64,000 bases of DNA from Patagioenas fasciata (taxonomy: Eukaryota; Chordata; Aves; Columbiformes; Columbidae). The notes under the pieces are model-generated. The model had not been told where the DNA came from, did not search any database, and was given only the letters and a program-made list of their open reading frames with translations. This document shows positions 1 through 10,475 of this stretch, piece by piece. The translations under genes and the position numbers were made by a program. The stretch's first letter is position 1; the number at the start of each line of letters is the position of its first letter. The stretch covers positions 19,950,488 to 20,014,487 of the forward strand of contig NC_092559.1 of assembly GCF_037038585.1 (NCBI RefSeq), in the 5' to 3' direction.

Positions 1-156
1 AGGAGACTGGACACTTGCTTGTACTCGGGGTAGGAGGAAGACTCCCCCCGCTCCACCCCCCCATCTCCTGAAGCATCCCTACATAACAGAGAGGATGCTC
101 TGGAGTTGGAGGCTGAAGAGCATGTGAGCAACGGACAGGATTCAGGACAAGGCAAC
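1..156. repeat. Left arm of a perfect 156-bp inverted repeat
   Basis: Bases 1-156 are the exact reverse complement of 9799-9954 by direct reading. Both arms are CR1 ORF1 sequence. The repeat breaks at 157 (left arm) and 9798 (right arm), where the right-arm flank is retroviral. The left arm may extend beyond the window edge. Confidence 0.9.
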
Positions 157-694
157 CATGCAAAGCTGACCCAACCACCCACTCGCATTAGAACCAGCAC
201 CACCAGAAAAGCATGTCAGGTATTAGTAATTGGAGATTCCCTACCGAGAGGCACCAAAGCACCAATTTGCCATCCGGATGATTTCTCTAGAGAAGTCTGC
301 TGCCTACCAGGAGCTTGCATTTGTGGCGTCACCGAGAGGCTGTTGAGCCTGGTGAACCCTACGGATTATCATCTGCTTGTACTATTCCATGTAGGGTCTG
401 ACGAGGCAACTTAGAAGCCTGCCAAGAGACTATGAGTCCCTCAGAGCAATGTTAAAATGATCAGGAGCGTGGGTGGTGGTCTCCTCTATCCTCCCAACCA
501 GAGGAAGGGGTCTGGGAAGGAGGAGATTAATTGAATGGGTGAATGCCTGGCTGTGTAGCTGGTGCCATAGTCAAGGTTTATGCTTCTATGATCATGGATC
601 TACCTTTGAGAAACCAGGTCTGTTGGGAGCTTATGGGATTCAGCTGACCAAGCGAGGCAAGAAGGTCTTCACCAACAAGCTGGCAGGGCTTTAA
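106..694 (+). pseudogene. CR1 ORF1 C-terminal part (GDSL-type esterase domain), broken
   Basis: ORF1 of CR1 encodes an RNA-binding and esterase-like protein that accompanies the element RNA. Here the esterase core begins at VIGDSLPRGTKAPICHPD (about 220-280), with the GDSL-like nucleophile block GDSL. The frame stops at 414 and similarity resumes at 473-694 in a different frame, ending in the usual ORF1 tail of LTKRGKKVFTNKLAGL type. Two frames and a stop make it non-functional. The same domain is seen at 26884-26973 in the longer CR1. Confidence 0.75.
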
Positions 695-725
695 ACTGGA
701 CTCAGCAGGGGAAGGGGATGGAGTT

Positions 726-1550
726 TTGAGCAACAGGGAAGAGCCAGGGGCTGCTGATGCATTAGGAATCAACAGGGGAGCACCTGAGAAATGCCGCAAA
801 GGAACTGGGGTTTGGTCCTCCAAAAAAGCAACACGGTCGACAGCCCATCTGAAGTTCCTCTACACCAATGTGTGCAGCATGGGTAACAAACAGGAGGAGT
901 TGGAAACCACTGTGCAGCTGGAAAGCTATGGCCTAATGGCTGTCACTGAAACTTGGTGGGATGACTCATGCGACTGGAGCACTGCAATTGATGGCTATAA
1001 ACTGTTTGGAAGGAGGGAGAGGTGGAGAGGTTGCCCTCTATGTAAAAAAAAAAAAAAAAAGATTTGGATGGCATAGAGCTGTCTTTGAAAGACAGCAATG
1101 AACAGCTTGAGAACTTATGGGTGAAAATTAGAGGCCAAGCCAACAAAGGAAACCTTGTGGTTGGTATCCACTGCAGGCTGCCCAATGAAGGGGAGGATGT
1201 CGACGAAGTGTTCTTACTTTAGCCTTCAACCACTGTTCCCGCATCCATGATCTGGATGATGGGTAGACAGAGCGTACCCTTAGCAAGTTTGCTGATGATA
1301 CAAAACTGAGAGTAGACAGGCTGGAGAAATGGGCAGGCAGGAGCCTGGTGCAGTTCAGTAAGGGAAAGTACAAAGTCCTGCACCTGGGGAGGAACAACCC
1401 CATGCACCAGTATATGCTGGAAGCTGACTGGCTGGAAAGCAGCTTTGTAGAAGAGGACGAGGGGGGCTCCTGGTGGACAGCAAGACAAACGTGAGCTGAC
1501 AATGCGCCCTTGCAGCAAAGAAGGCTAAGGATATCCTTAGCCCAATACAG
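726..1550 (+). pseudogene. CR1 ORF2 remnant (endonuclease start joined to RT end)
   Basis: ORF2 normally encodes an apurinic-type endonuclease followed by reverse transcriptase. The N-terminal endonuclease motif TNVCSMGNKQEELE and the following ETWWDDS block are clear at 866-970. After the A-tract the reading frame is lost, and at about 1281 the RT motif FADDTK and the downstream LHLGRNNPM block appear. Roughly two thirds of ORF2 is deleted. Confidence 0.8.
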
Positions 1551-1553
1551 AGG

Positions 1554-1858
1554 AAAGCAGGGTTTATATAGGTTATGATACAGTTGTGTAGAAAAATCAA
1601 ATTGCTTGCTATCCCCCAGGCTGCAGGGCACAGCAACACTGTTAATTGCCTCTCTCTTAAAAATGTATGTTTCTTTTCACAAAACCTTGGGAAAGAAAAG
1701 GCAAGGTGTCTGCCTCCACAACCATCTATCTTTTCTGCCCAAAGTATCAAAAACTAGATGTTTAAGGCATAACATCATTCTTTGTTTTAATTGGGATGGG
1801 GGAAGTGCTTTGAGGTTGTCACAGCATATTAAAGAAATGCTCTTGACCGTAGGTTTCC
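1554..1858. other. Unassigned sequence, no gene seen
   Basis: About 300 bases between the CR1 remnant and the next LTR. Only short open frames occur, on both strands, without recognisable motifs. Probably decayed repeat or old intergenic DNA. Confidence 0.4.
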
Positions 1859-2378
1859 TGTAGCATAGTCTCAGATGTCTGTGCTTAAAAAAAATAATTT
1901 AATTTAAAAAATTAGAAATAAATTGAAAGGTACAGCAAAGAAACAGTCTGAACTAAGTGCCTCTCAAGGGGAGGGACCCTGAGACAAAAGAGGTTTGGGC
2001 TTTTAAACCCTCACAATCTGTGCACCTGCTCTTCACACTGTCCTTCACACAATTTTCAGTCCAGTGGTAATTCTGAGGCTTCTTTGTTTCTTATTGGATT
2101 CTCTTTTCCAGGCAGTTTTTTTACTGTTCTTGATGGTTTTCAGCCTCTGCTGACAGTGTTGCCTCTTTGTCTCCTGATACAGGTCTTCATGCCCCACCCC
2201 CCCATCATCAAGCAACCAGGTTAAGATAAGTTCACAGTCAGAGGCCTGGAATTCCAACAGGCCTGGCCACTCACACCAAGTTTGGCTACTCATGCTAAAA
2301 CAGGTTATTCAAACAAAATAATACAGCTAAAATAATAGAATGCAATTAAAAAGTTAGTTTGATTTAACTTATTCTACA
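1859..2378 (-). mobile_element. Probable LTR (label LTR-M), minus strand
   Basis: The block has complementary ends (minus-strand TGTAGAAT at 2378, CTATGCTACA at 1859), a TATA-like TTTAAAAG near 2005, and an AT-rich 3' portion. It abuts a retroviral RT fragment. No target-site duplication was found and no canonical AATAAA was seen in the minus orientation, so the call is tentative. Confidence 0.4.
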
Positions 2379-2910
2379 ACACTGCAATAGCTCCTACTAC
2401 CCACCAAGCCCCTAGGAATTTAATTTCCTGCCCGGGACCTTGGCATTTGGAAGGCTGAATATCCAATTCGGTTTTTGTCAATAGGTTCCAGATACTCTCT
2501 GCTACTTGTCCAACCTGTTCCTTATTGTCTCTGCCCACCAAGATGTCATCTAGATATTGATCTATGTGAATGCCCAAGGGCACTTTCACAGGACTGCAGC
2601 CAGGGCATTGTGAGTAACAGTAGGAGAGTGTACCTTGTAGAAGTCAATTAAAGACTTATTGTCTCCCCAGGTAAAAGCAAATTGGGGTTTGTCCTCCTCC
2701 CTTAGGGGAACCATGAAAAACATATATTTGACACCTAAAGTGCCCATCCACAGATGGGCTGCTGCTTGTCTTGCAGTTACCACTGATGTCTGGGACGGCA
2801 GCCATTAAGGGTGGGATGTTACTATTCAGTTTTTAATAATCAATAGTTAAACACCACTGCTCATTGGGTTTGTGAACTGGACAAACCACAGAATTATAGG
2901 GAAAACGAGT
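2374..2910 (-). pseudogene. ERV reverse transcriptase fragment
   Basis: Read right to left, the frames show RT palm motifs in order: VCPVHKPNEQWCLTIDY (2833-2905), a MFFMVPLREED-type strand with the first catalytic-aspartate region altered (near 2700), and QYLDDILVG, the YxDD catalytic box (near 2550). Stops and frame changes separate the blocks. The motif spacing and wording match the RT of the larger provirus at 51412-54453 (MFFMIPL, QYIDDILVGG), so it is probably the same broad lineage. It is truncated at 2374 by the LTR-like block. Confidence 0.75.
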
Positions 2911-2934
2911 TTGGCTGAAAAAGATTGTTAACAA

Positions 2935-3132
2935 CCTCCGTACTGTAAGGAGCCATTGAAGGAGGAATGTTGTTTTTGCAACTGGGGATCTGAGGCCTGA
3001 CAGCGGGTGGGGACTGAGGGATATCTGGCTATCAGATCTTGAATGTAAAACAAAGTCTCCTTGCACTGGGGAAGGTTAGCCAGAGAACCAAGAAACCATA
3101 CTATAAATGGAAATAAATAAGGGGAGGGGGTT
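2935..3132 (+). repeat. Inverted copy of the retroviral 3' untranslated region and polypurine tract
   Basis: The plus strand here is similar to the minus strand of 3416-3660. Shared blocks include the 17-mer at 3042-3058 versus 3532-3548 (exact, inverted), ATGTTGTTTTT near 2968 versus 3628, and a purine tract GGGAGGGGG directly against the LTR edge on both sides. The right arm has about 35 extra bases. The LTR at 3133-3415 therefore sits between two inverted copies of the sequence that normally lies upstream of a 3' LTR. Confidence 0.7.
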
Positions 3133-3415
3133 GTTAGAATTAGATTAGTGAGATAGGTAAACTGAGGTAGGGCATCCAGGAAGCATCGGGTAGTCTGTAA
3201 ACCCTGCAGGATTTAGGTCTAGGCAGGATCTCTCAGCAAAGCATATTTTATTAACAATTTTGCAAGACCTAGTGTTCTACCTAAAGGTAGGTACACATAA
3301 TAAGGCAAAAAGCCCCTGCTTATATCTTCCCCAAATCCTGGCCACAAATTCCCTCCCCTGTTCCCCATTGGTTGGGTACTTCAGGGTTTACAAACTACCC
3401 ATCTAATTCTAACAA
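3133..3415 (-). mobile_element. Retroviral LTR, 283 bp, minus strand
   Basis: It begins TGTTAGAATTAGAT on the minus strand and ends with its 14-base inverse complement. The minus strand has a TATA box (GATATAAGC near 3330), then a poly(A) signal AATAAAA near 3250. On the right it is preceded by a purine tract, so it acts as the 3' LTR of a minus-strand ERV whose env TM lies at 3865-4086. On the left it meets an inverted copy of the same 3' region. Confidence 0.8.
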
Positions 3416-3864
3416 CCCCCTCCCTTTACCGATTTATTTAAAATATGGGTTCCTGGTTCTTTGGTTACCCTTCCCCCAGCTTAATTTTTTAAAATACAGT
3501 AATCAGTTTGCATTCCGGGATTAGTTCAAAGAGACTTTGTTTTACATTAAAGATTCATAATCTGATGTCTCTCAGTCCTTCCTCCCCACTGGGGTCAGAC
3601 ACCAGGTCCCCAGTTTTGTAAAAACAACATTGCTTCATTAAACATTCCTTACACTTACATCAGGGTCTCCCCAGACTTCTCCATCCCAATCCCCAGAATC
3701 CACACCCACCATCAACTTTTGATTTTGCATAATGCAGGGGGGGGCTCCCCTGCTTGTGCCAGGGCAATCTCAAACCTTTGTTCCAACACAATTGTCTGTT
3801 CTCTTTCTCTTTGCAATTCTACCTTTACATTGTTTATCTCTGACTGCCTCTTAAAATTATCCTG
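3416..3864 (-). other. ERV 3' untranslated region with polypurine tract
   Basis: Non-coding stretch between the env TM remnant and the LTR. On the minus strand it ends in AAAGGGAGGGGGT directly before TGTTAG, the polypurine primer for plus-strand synthesis. No open frame of note. Confidence 0.6.
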
Positions 3865-4086
3865 TTAAAATTGCTCACAATATTTACACAAGACCCATGC
3901 CTGTTTTAAACAGACACGTTGGACTGCACACACAATGGCACCCAAAACAGCACATGTGATTAAGACCACACTAGGATTGAACCATTTTGCTTCTACCCAT
4001 TCTGTACCGGGGGTGGAAGGATTATAGCTGTGACTCCATAATTTCTCCATGTTTGCCGATATACTGTTGACTATGCCAATAAAAAA
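3865..4086 (-). pseudogene. ERV env transmembrane subunit, C-terminal remnant
   Basis: The minus-strand frame ends with a hydrophobic membrane span (FNPSVVLITCAVLGAIVC) followed by a short Cys-containing cytoplasmic tail, just upstream of the 3' untranslated region, polypurine tract and LTR. This is the expected position and shape of a retroviral TM tail. The upstream part is interrupted at 4087, where another retroviral sequence ends in CCTCCGTGACA. The initial ATG is created by that junction. Confidence 0.65.
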
Positions 4087-5803
4087 TGTCACGGAGGCAC
4101 CCCAAAAGTCAATTCAGGCAGGCAACAAGCTCTGCACAGACTTTAACTAGAGATGTTGAACAGAAACCAATTACAAATGGGGTTCTTCCAAACTTATTCA
4201 GCATTCTGACAAAATTATAAAACACATGCTTGGATACTGGTTAGGAGTTCAATTATTACACAACCGACTCAAATCTCAAGGGGATTAGATCCCAAAATTC
4301 TAGAGTAATGATTCAAAATTTGCATCTTCCCACTCTGTGTCAAACTGAGGACTCTCAAGGGTACCCAGATTGCTTACCAGGTCAGTAAGGTGTCTCGATC
4401 CCCAGGGAATGTTCCTTAGTTGGCCAGTCTAAGGAGGAGAGTCTTTGACTGCATACCCGCTGCACCAAGGAAGACCAACTCAAAGGGGGTTTCCAGTGAG
4501 CTAGTTGAATCTGAGCTGTGGTCACTTATGGTAGTTGTCCAGAAAATACTCTCAACCAGGTGTCGCAGGGGAGTGATTTAAGGTTCTGCTTATTGCAGAA
4601 CAATATTTAGATTTATCAAAGAAAAGTGTGACTTAAAAGAGTTCGGTGGCAGGTTCACTCTATTATTCACTGCATGGAGGAAATATACCAAGTCAAATGC
4701 TGTATACCTTCCAGATGTCTTGTCTCCTGATAACTGTTCACTCTGGAACCTGTATTCCAGAACTCCGGAGGCAAACTTCCAGGCAAGGCCTGATAACCGT
4801 TCACGAAACAAACTTTCAGACATCAGAATTCGCAGAAATAAAATAAAAACAAATTTAAAAATGAATGGAATAGAATCGCAGAAGGGCTGGCTCAAGCAGG
4901 GTACCTGCACAGAGGTCCAACTAAGCGTAGAAAGCCATAGATTTTTATATCTTTACAGACCATTCATACCATGATTCAGTCCAATAGCAATATTTCAGTT
5001 TGGGGTCTTCTTGCTTCTCATTGGATCTTTTTCACTGATCTCATATGTGCCTTGGTTTTGTTTAGCTGCAGATACTGTTTATAGTCCATAGCCTTGCAGG
5101 TGCTGTTTTGTCTGAATCAATCCTTTTCTTCTCAGTGAAGTGCAAATCAGGCCCCGTTGAGGCACGGAAATGACCTTACAACCCTTGAGGTTGTAAGGAA
5201 GGTATGTATTTACGTCAGACACACAGGGAATAGCTTCACCCAAGATGTGTGTCTGTGTTTTCACAGTAGTTGTGAGCTTGGGTAAATACAGTAAAGTGTT
5301 ACGTATTCATGAAAGATTTTAGGAATGCCTATACATATTCATAACCTGTCCCCGAGAAGGTGGTTCTTATTACAATGAGTTCCAGGAGACCATTTCCATA
5401 GTCTCCACCTCTGGCTCCTCCTGGTTGCAGCTGTGCAGTGATCGTGAACCCGGGTCCTCTTTCTCTGTACACAGTCACCTTTGGTCCAGTGTGATGAGTT
5501 GATTAGATCTCAGACTGCTAAGTTGGTTAAAACTGGCGTACCTCCTGTCCTGTGCCCAAGTTTCTGTTATCTAGTTCACTCAAGGATGCACCAAGGATGC
5601 ACCCAAGGATTATTATCTTTGCAAGGCGTCAGTGAAGTCCTGTTTCTCGTACAATAAGTTACACAAAGCTAAGCAAGGCTATGTGGGTTAAAGGTTTAAC
5701 TCTCTGTTGGCTCTTTAGTGATGTGGGGTAGGGTTAGTTCTTTAAGTGTCAAGGGTTAGTTCTTTAAGTGTTAATTAGTTAATTGTAAATTCCCTGTATC
5801 ATT
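4087..5803 (-). mobile_element. Long LTR region, about 1.7 kb, minus strand
   Basis: On the minus strand it begins TGATACAGGG at 5803, directly after a purine-rich tract (AAAAGGGGGGAA), and ends CCTCCGTGACA at 4087, the same ending as LTR-H. A TATA box (GATATAAAAATC) lies near 4940. A possible internal end with a TGG primer-like site is at 4558-4561, so this may be one 1.7-kb LTR or a 1.24-kb LTR plus leader. It interrupts the env gene of the neighbouring ERV. No target-site duplication could be tested because the far end is lost. Confidence 0.55.
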
Positions 5804-6411
5804 CCCCCCTTTTCTAAGAGGTTAGTAAGTTCTTTTACTAATGTGATGATTCTTCATCTATGTTTTCTCTGGCCACAGGTAAGAAGTCTACTTCTACCTG
5901 AGAAAACCCATCTCTATCCTTAAACAGATTTTTAATGTTAATGCAAAAGTCAGACTCCTGGTGTTTGTCTATTGCACTGCTGAGCTCTTTTGGGGCAGCT
6001 GACAACCATATGGCTGGTGCTCCGGCAGAAACGGCATCTTCTGGGCTGTGACGGGAGTTTGCATTCTTTGGCCTGGTGACCCCACTCACTGCAGCTGTAG
6101 CATTTGTCTTCTCTTTTGGGTTTCTTCTTGCTGAGGTACTAAGTGCTGCCCAGGCCAACCACCCAGAAGGACCAAAACATGTCAAGGTGGACATAACCTA
6201 ATTTCTTTGATAGAATTTCAGAAAGGTTTTGGTTAATTACTACAAATTTAAAGCTCTCTCCTGCAGAAGTGGGCAATGTAATATATATACTCTGATTGTT
6301 TTGATTCCAAAGCACCAATTTAAAGCGTCCCCCCATGGTTTTATTCAGATCTTGCTCATGCCAGTTTTCATCCCACCCGTGTGCTAAGGTTATGAGTGTA
6401 AGAAACACCAT
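5804..6411 (-). pseudogene. Retroviral 3' reading frame: signal-peptide-like start, then two CCHC zinc knuckles
   Basis: From 6411 leftwards a 90-codon frame starts with a hydrophobic MVFLTLITLAHG leader and continues to a TAG at about 6139. In the same region a following frame holds two CX2CX4HX4C knuckles, CYSCSEWGHQAKEC and CRFCRSTSHMVVSC (about 6000-6107), the nucleocapsid RNA-binding fold. A purine tract and the long LTR follow directly. Knuckles next to a 3' LTR are out of their usual gag position. Either an internal deletion joined gag to the 3' end, or this is an accessory gene. The family is not recognised. Confidence 0.55.
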
Positions 6412-6420
6412 TTTCCAGGT

Positions 6421-6597
6421 TGTGGCGATTAGAAACGACGCATACCGGGACGCAGACAGAGATTCATGCAGAGGCAGAGATCTTGTTCAGGAAGGAGTGC
6501 AGAGCCTGGCCAAGCAGAGAGCTGACCTAGGCCTAGGCCTCCTTCTTTGTTCACCATTGACAATTTATAGGATTTACAGGTATGGGCCTGGACTAAG
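6421..6597 (-). mobile_element. LTR-A fragment (R-U5 part), minus strand
   Basis: This is nearly the same sequence as 22360-22535 within the complete LTR-A, ending on the minus strand in CTAATCGCCACA. The U3 part is missing: at about 6597 the sequence switches to plus-strand gag. The junction joins opposite strands, so it is a rearrangement and not a proviral 5' end. Confidence 0.75.
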
Positions 6598-7225
6598 ATG
6601 TGTAGTGGCAGAGTCTGACTCCAGAGGCAAAAGCTGCTGTGGGGAAAGATTTGGCCATGCTGAATGCAAACACCCAAGGCCAACAGATATTAGCCGGCTT
6701 GGGAAAAACTGCTTCTCTGGCAGAGATGGTGAAGCTTGTACACGGGTACCGATTATGCAACAGGAGGCAGAAAAGGCAAAAATACATGCTCAAGCCCACG
6801 CTGAGGCCTTGGCTGCAGCACTTAAGCCTGCAATGAAAGGCCAAAGCCCTTCTTCTCGCGGTCTAGCATGTTTTACTTGTGGACAGACAGGACATATTGA
6901 AAGAAACTGCCCTCAGTACACTCGGAGAGGGGGACCTAGTAATGGCACTAGTCAGTCGCCAGCTCCCCTCAATTATTTGTGCTTCGATGGCACATGCAGT
7001 CGGTGTGATAAGTATGGACATCGAGCAGTGGAGTGTCGATCAAAATTTAAAAAAGATGGGACACCGCTGCCGGGAAACGGGAGGGCCAGCGCCAGGGGCT
7101 GGGGTGCGATGACACCACAATACCAGCCGAGAGGGGGAACAGCCATGGTTGCTTGTCCGAGCTCAGGGCAGCAACCTCAGGAAGCGCAGGCGTCCATCTG
7201 GCTGTGGGAACAGACGTCACAATAA
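6598..7225 (+). pseudogene. Betaretrovirus-like gag 3' part: nucleocapsid with two zinc knuckles
   Basis: The frame carries CFTCGQTGHIERNC and CSRCDKYGHRAVEC, both CX2CX4HX4C RNA-binding knuckles (about 6871-7035), flanked by basic and proline/glutamine-rich linker. Upstream capsid is lost at the LTR-A junction. The frame ends at 7225, and the dUTPase-protease frame begins within it at 7153 in a different phase, as in betaretroviruses where pro is reached by frameshifting. It is a defective archival copy. Confidence 0.8.
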
Positions 7226-7773
7226 CAGACCGGTCTGTACATGTAGTTCCATCTACAGTAACGGGGCCCCTAGGGTATGGATTGAGTGCACTTTTAATAG
7301 GTTGTTCTTCTGCTTCAAGACAGGGATTGTTTGTTTTGCCAGGATTAATAGACTCTGATTATGTTGGACCCATAGGCATTGTGTTGCAAGTCTTAACACC
7401 CCCTGTGACTATTAAACAGGGAACCCGTATAGCGCAATTGGTACCCTTTAGAACATGTGTTCCAAAGGCTTTAGATGCGGAAAGAGGTCAGAAAGGTTTT
7501 GGCTCTACCGGAGCCCCTGTGGTTGCTTTCACAGAAAAACTGACTTTGGACAAACCATCTAGGGTAGTTTCCATATATGGGCCTGGAAGTGAGATTAAAA
7601 GAAAAAGAATGCTTTTAGATTCAGGCGCAGATGTGATGATTATCCCTCGCGCTGATTGGCCTCCGTGTTGGCCTTTCGAAGCAGTAAATACCATGGTAGT
7701 GGGGATAGGGGGGGCCACTCCTACTCACATCAGCACACATATGGTTAAGATAAGAGAAGAGGTCAAGGGTTAG
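7153..7773 (+). pseudogene. Betaretrovirus-like dUTPase-protease (pro)
   Basis: About 206 codons open. The first part has the dUTPase fold (SGSAGVHLAV near 7170, where dUTPases have AGxD; a strand pair ending GTRIAQLVPF near 7430). A retroviral aspartic protease follows, with active-site LLDSGADVMIIP near 7615 and flap-like VVGIGG near 7700. dUTPase fused to protease in the pro frame is a hallmark of betaretroviruses. The motif histidine in place of aspartate in the dUTPase part suggests decay. The frame stops at 7773 before the protease end. Confidence 0.85.
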
Positions 7774-7777
7774 AGGC

Positions 7778-9444
7778 ATGGGTACGACCTTATGTTCTGA
7801 ACACGACAATTGCATTATTAGGAAGAGATGTGATGTCTCAGTGGGGAATAGTCATGCAGTCACCTTTTTGATAATGGCCATTGCGGCGAGCGACACCCGG
7901 CCGAGTATGAAGCTGAGTTGGGAAACAAATGATCCTGTCTGGGTGGATCAATGGCCATTACCAAAAGAAAAGCTCGCACATTTAGAGGAGTTGGTTGAAG
8001 AGCAACTCCGTCTCGGACATTTGGTCCCTTCCACCAGCCCGTGGAATACACCTGTTTTTACTATCCAGAAGAAATCGGGGAAGTGGCATTTGTTACAGGA
8101 CCTCAGGGCAATTAATGCAGTAATGAAAGATATGGGGGCACAGCAACCAGGTCTTCCTACCCCAACCATGCTTCCAAAAGATTGGGATATAACTGTCATT
8201 GATTTGAAGGATTGTTTTTTCACAATCCCATTACACCCAGAGGATTGTGAAAAGTTTGCCTTTACTGTTCCAGTGCTTAATCATCAAGCTCCCATGAAAA
8301 GATATCGTTGGGTAGTGTTACCTCAGGGAATGAAAAATTCTCTTACTATTTGCCAATGGTATGTAGATTTGACTTTAAAGTCATTTAGGCAACAACACCC
8401 TCAGATGATCATCTATCATTATATGGATGATATCCTTTTGTGCAATGAAAAGGAAATTAGTCAGGATACAATAATTCAGTTGATGAAGCAATTAGGTCAG
8501 TGGGGTCTGGTTCTGGCACCAGAAAAGGTACAGCGAACCGCACCATGGAAATATTTAGGATATGAACTAACTCAGGCCATGATTAGACCTCAGAAGCTTA
8601 CTGTGAAAGCAAAGGTAGCAACCCTTCACGATGCAATGAAGTTGGTAGGGGACTTGCAGTGGATAAGAAATGTTGTGGGAATTACAAATACAGATTTGCA
8701 ACCGTCGTTTAGTCTCCTTCGTGGGGGATGAGACCCCAAAGAACCACGGTGCCTTACACCAGAAGCACAAAAAGCGCTTGAGCAGATTGCAAGAAAAATT
8801 TCACAGAATACTGCTCAGCGGGTAAGATCAGAATTGCCTGTTACTCTTAATGTCTATAATACCAATAAGGAGGTGGCAGGACTTTTGGCCCAGTGGAGCA
8901 TGGAAGAAAAGGATCCATTGTTAGTATTAGAATGAATATTTTTAAACAGCCAAAACCAAAAAAACATCATTCAAAGGTGGGAAGCCATTGCCCAAGTTAT
9001 AGTGAAAGGACTAAGCTGATTTCTGACCTTGTCTGGATTGTATGTTGCTAAAATTGTGATCCCCATTTCTTTCAATTTGTTTGACCAGATCCTTCTCAAA
9101 CATGACGATCTTGCCTTAGCTCTTGCCTGGATTTCGGTGCAGGTGGACAATCATTATCCACCACATCCCATATTTAAAACCAACCTCCCCTTGGAGCCTA
9201 TGTAATTTGTTAGTGAGTGTCCATTAGATGCCATAACCATTTTCACAGATGTGAGTAGTCGTTCGCGCAAAGGAGGTTTTGTATGGTTTGAGAATGGTCA
9301 GTGGCATTCACAGATTGTTGTAGCTGAAGGATCGGTTCAAATTTTAGAGTTGCAAGTGGTGATAGCAGCATTACAAAAATGGCATAACTGCCCAATTAAT
9401 CTGGTAGTAGATTCTCACAGCATATGGAGGCCCTTAATGTTCTG
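7778..9444 (+). pseudogene. Betaretrovirus-like pol: RT and RNase H, truncated
   Basis: One continuous frame interrupted by stops near 8729, 8933, about 9017 and 9202. RT motifs in order: WPLPKEKL (near 7955), LLQDLRAINAVM (near 8092), VIDLKDCFFTIPL (near 8197), LPQGMKNS (near 8320), YHYMDDILLC (catalytic YMDD near 8420), and the thumb and connection to about 9200. RNase H follows with catalytic acidic residues in FTDVSS, EL and VVDSH. It ends abruptly at 9413-9444 where a duplicated block begins. Integrase is absent here. Confidence 0.87.
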
Positions 9445-9798
9445 ACAGATGAACTTAAAATCTACCAGAACCTGGGTCTGCTGCACCCACAAGATCCATT
9501 GAGGTCGGAACAGGGGTTCGCAGAACATGCTTCCTATTGTGGTATATTCTAAAAAGGACCACAAGGGCTGACCAGACGCTTGTTTTTCCTCCATCGCATT
9601 TAAGGAAACCAAAGAGAGGTTGTTTCTATGCTGTAGCTATAAATAGACAAATCTGCAAGTCCAATCGAATGCAGTCAGCCTGTAAGGTTGTCATAAATTT
9701 TTTCATCGAAGTCTCCAACCCCATTTTGGCTTTCATGTTTATTGGATATTGTTTTCCCTTACCGGATCAAAGTCCTGTTTCAGTTCTATCAGTGTAGT
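9413..9798. repeat. Copy 1 of a 386-bp direct repeat of retroviral internal sequence
   Basis: Matches 11446-11831 with two base differences that I can see (near 9510 and 9517). Its second half (about 9619-9798) is also present, more diverged, at 14757-14935 in the same strand and at about 57110-57290 inverted. On the minus strand the first half has a 65-codon open frame containing MEEKQASGQPLWSFLEYTT, not recognised. The right edge abuts the inverted CR1 piece. Confidence 0.85.
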
Positions 9799-10310
9799 GT
9801 TGCCTTGTCCTGAATCCTGTCCGTTGCTCACATGCTCTTCAGCCTCCAACTCCAGAGCATCCTCTCTGTTATGTAGGGATGCTTCAGGAGATGGGGGGGT
9901 GGAGCGGGGGGAGTCTTCCTCCTACCCCGAGTACAAGCAAGTGTCCAGTCTCCTTCATCTCGTGAGTTACTTGTATCAGTCAGCTTGAGGCTGGATTCAG
10001 GCTTACCTTCCTCTCACACAGCGTTAAGGCAGGCTGTCGCTCAGCCTGGTACAGCGTACAATACCACACATCCATCTCCTGCTTGCCTTCCCAGATACCA
10101 TACTGCATCTCGAGCTCCTCTTGTAACATAGTTACTTGTCCAAGGAGATCTTCCAGCTGGGCATGCTTCCAGCTATGGCATCCACTGCTGCCTTCAGGTG
10201 CTGGGGGACTTCAGGTTCTGGAGCTCCATGCAACCCAAGGTATAGACAGCTCTATCAGTCCTTGGGAGGTCTGTTTGGGGGGGGGAGGATGTCAGCATAG
10301 ATCAGCTGTT
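9799..10310 (-). mobile_element. CR1 fragment (5' part and ORF1), minus strand
   Basis: 9799-9954 is the perfect inverse of 1-156. The following bases continue as CR1 5' or ORF1-type sequence on the minus strand (coiled-coil-like LEMQYG and QAERQ stretches). It is bounded on the left by a retroviral block and on the right by an LTR-D-like piece. No intact protein. Confidence 0.65.
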
Positions 10311-10475
10311 GCTGGGCTAATCGGCACTGCATATAAAGTGTATTATGACTGGAATGAAATGGAAAAAAAAAAAGCAAAATATCCCAGGCCTGTGCTGTAC
10401 AGCTTGAACATAAATTTCAGGCCTGTGTCAAGCTGCAAGATAAACTTAGCTCATTGTAACGGAGGAGTCTACCAG
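10311..10475 (+). mobile_element. LTR-D fragment, plus orientation
   Basis: Inverse of part of the complete LTR-D at 37440-37590 (shared ATATCCCAGGCCTG, GTCAAGCTGCAAGATAAACT and GCTCATTGTAAC blocks). Similarity ends near 10475. A stretch with no recognised feature follows to 10628. Confidence 0.65.

Larger units (their letters stand above)
1..1553 (+). mobile_element. CR1 LINE fragment, internally deleted
   Basis: Non-LTR retrotransposon of the avian CR1 family. From left to right it holds the 3' half of ORF1 (106-694), the start of ORF2 with endonuclease blocks (MGNKQEELET near 880, ETWWDDS near 948), an A17 tract at 1044-1060, then a jump near 1210-1260 straight to the 3' RT region (LSKFADDTK near 1281-1305, the FADD catalytic box). 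The fingers and most of the palm are missing, so it is dead. Similarity fades near 1550. The left end is cut by the window edge. The family call rests on close protein similarity to three longer CR1 copies in this window. Confidence 0.88.

Noticed and set aside
7488..7815. Minus-strand frames opposite the dUTPase-protease
   Set aside because: The plus strand carries clear protease motifs, and the reverse frames have none.
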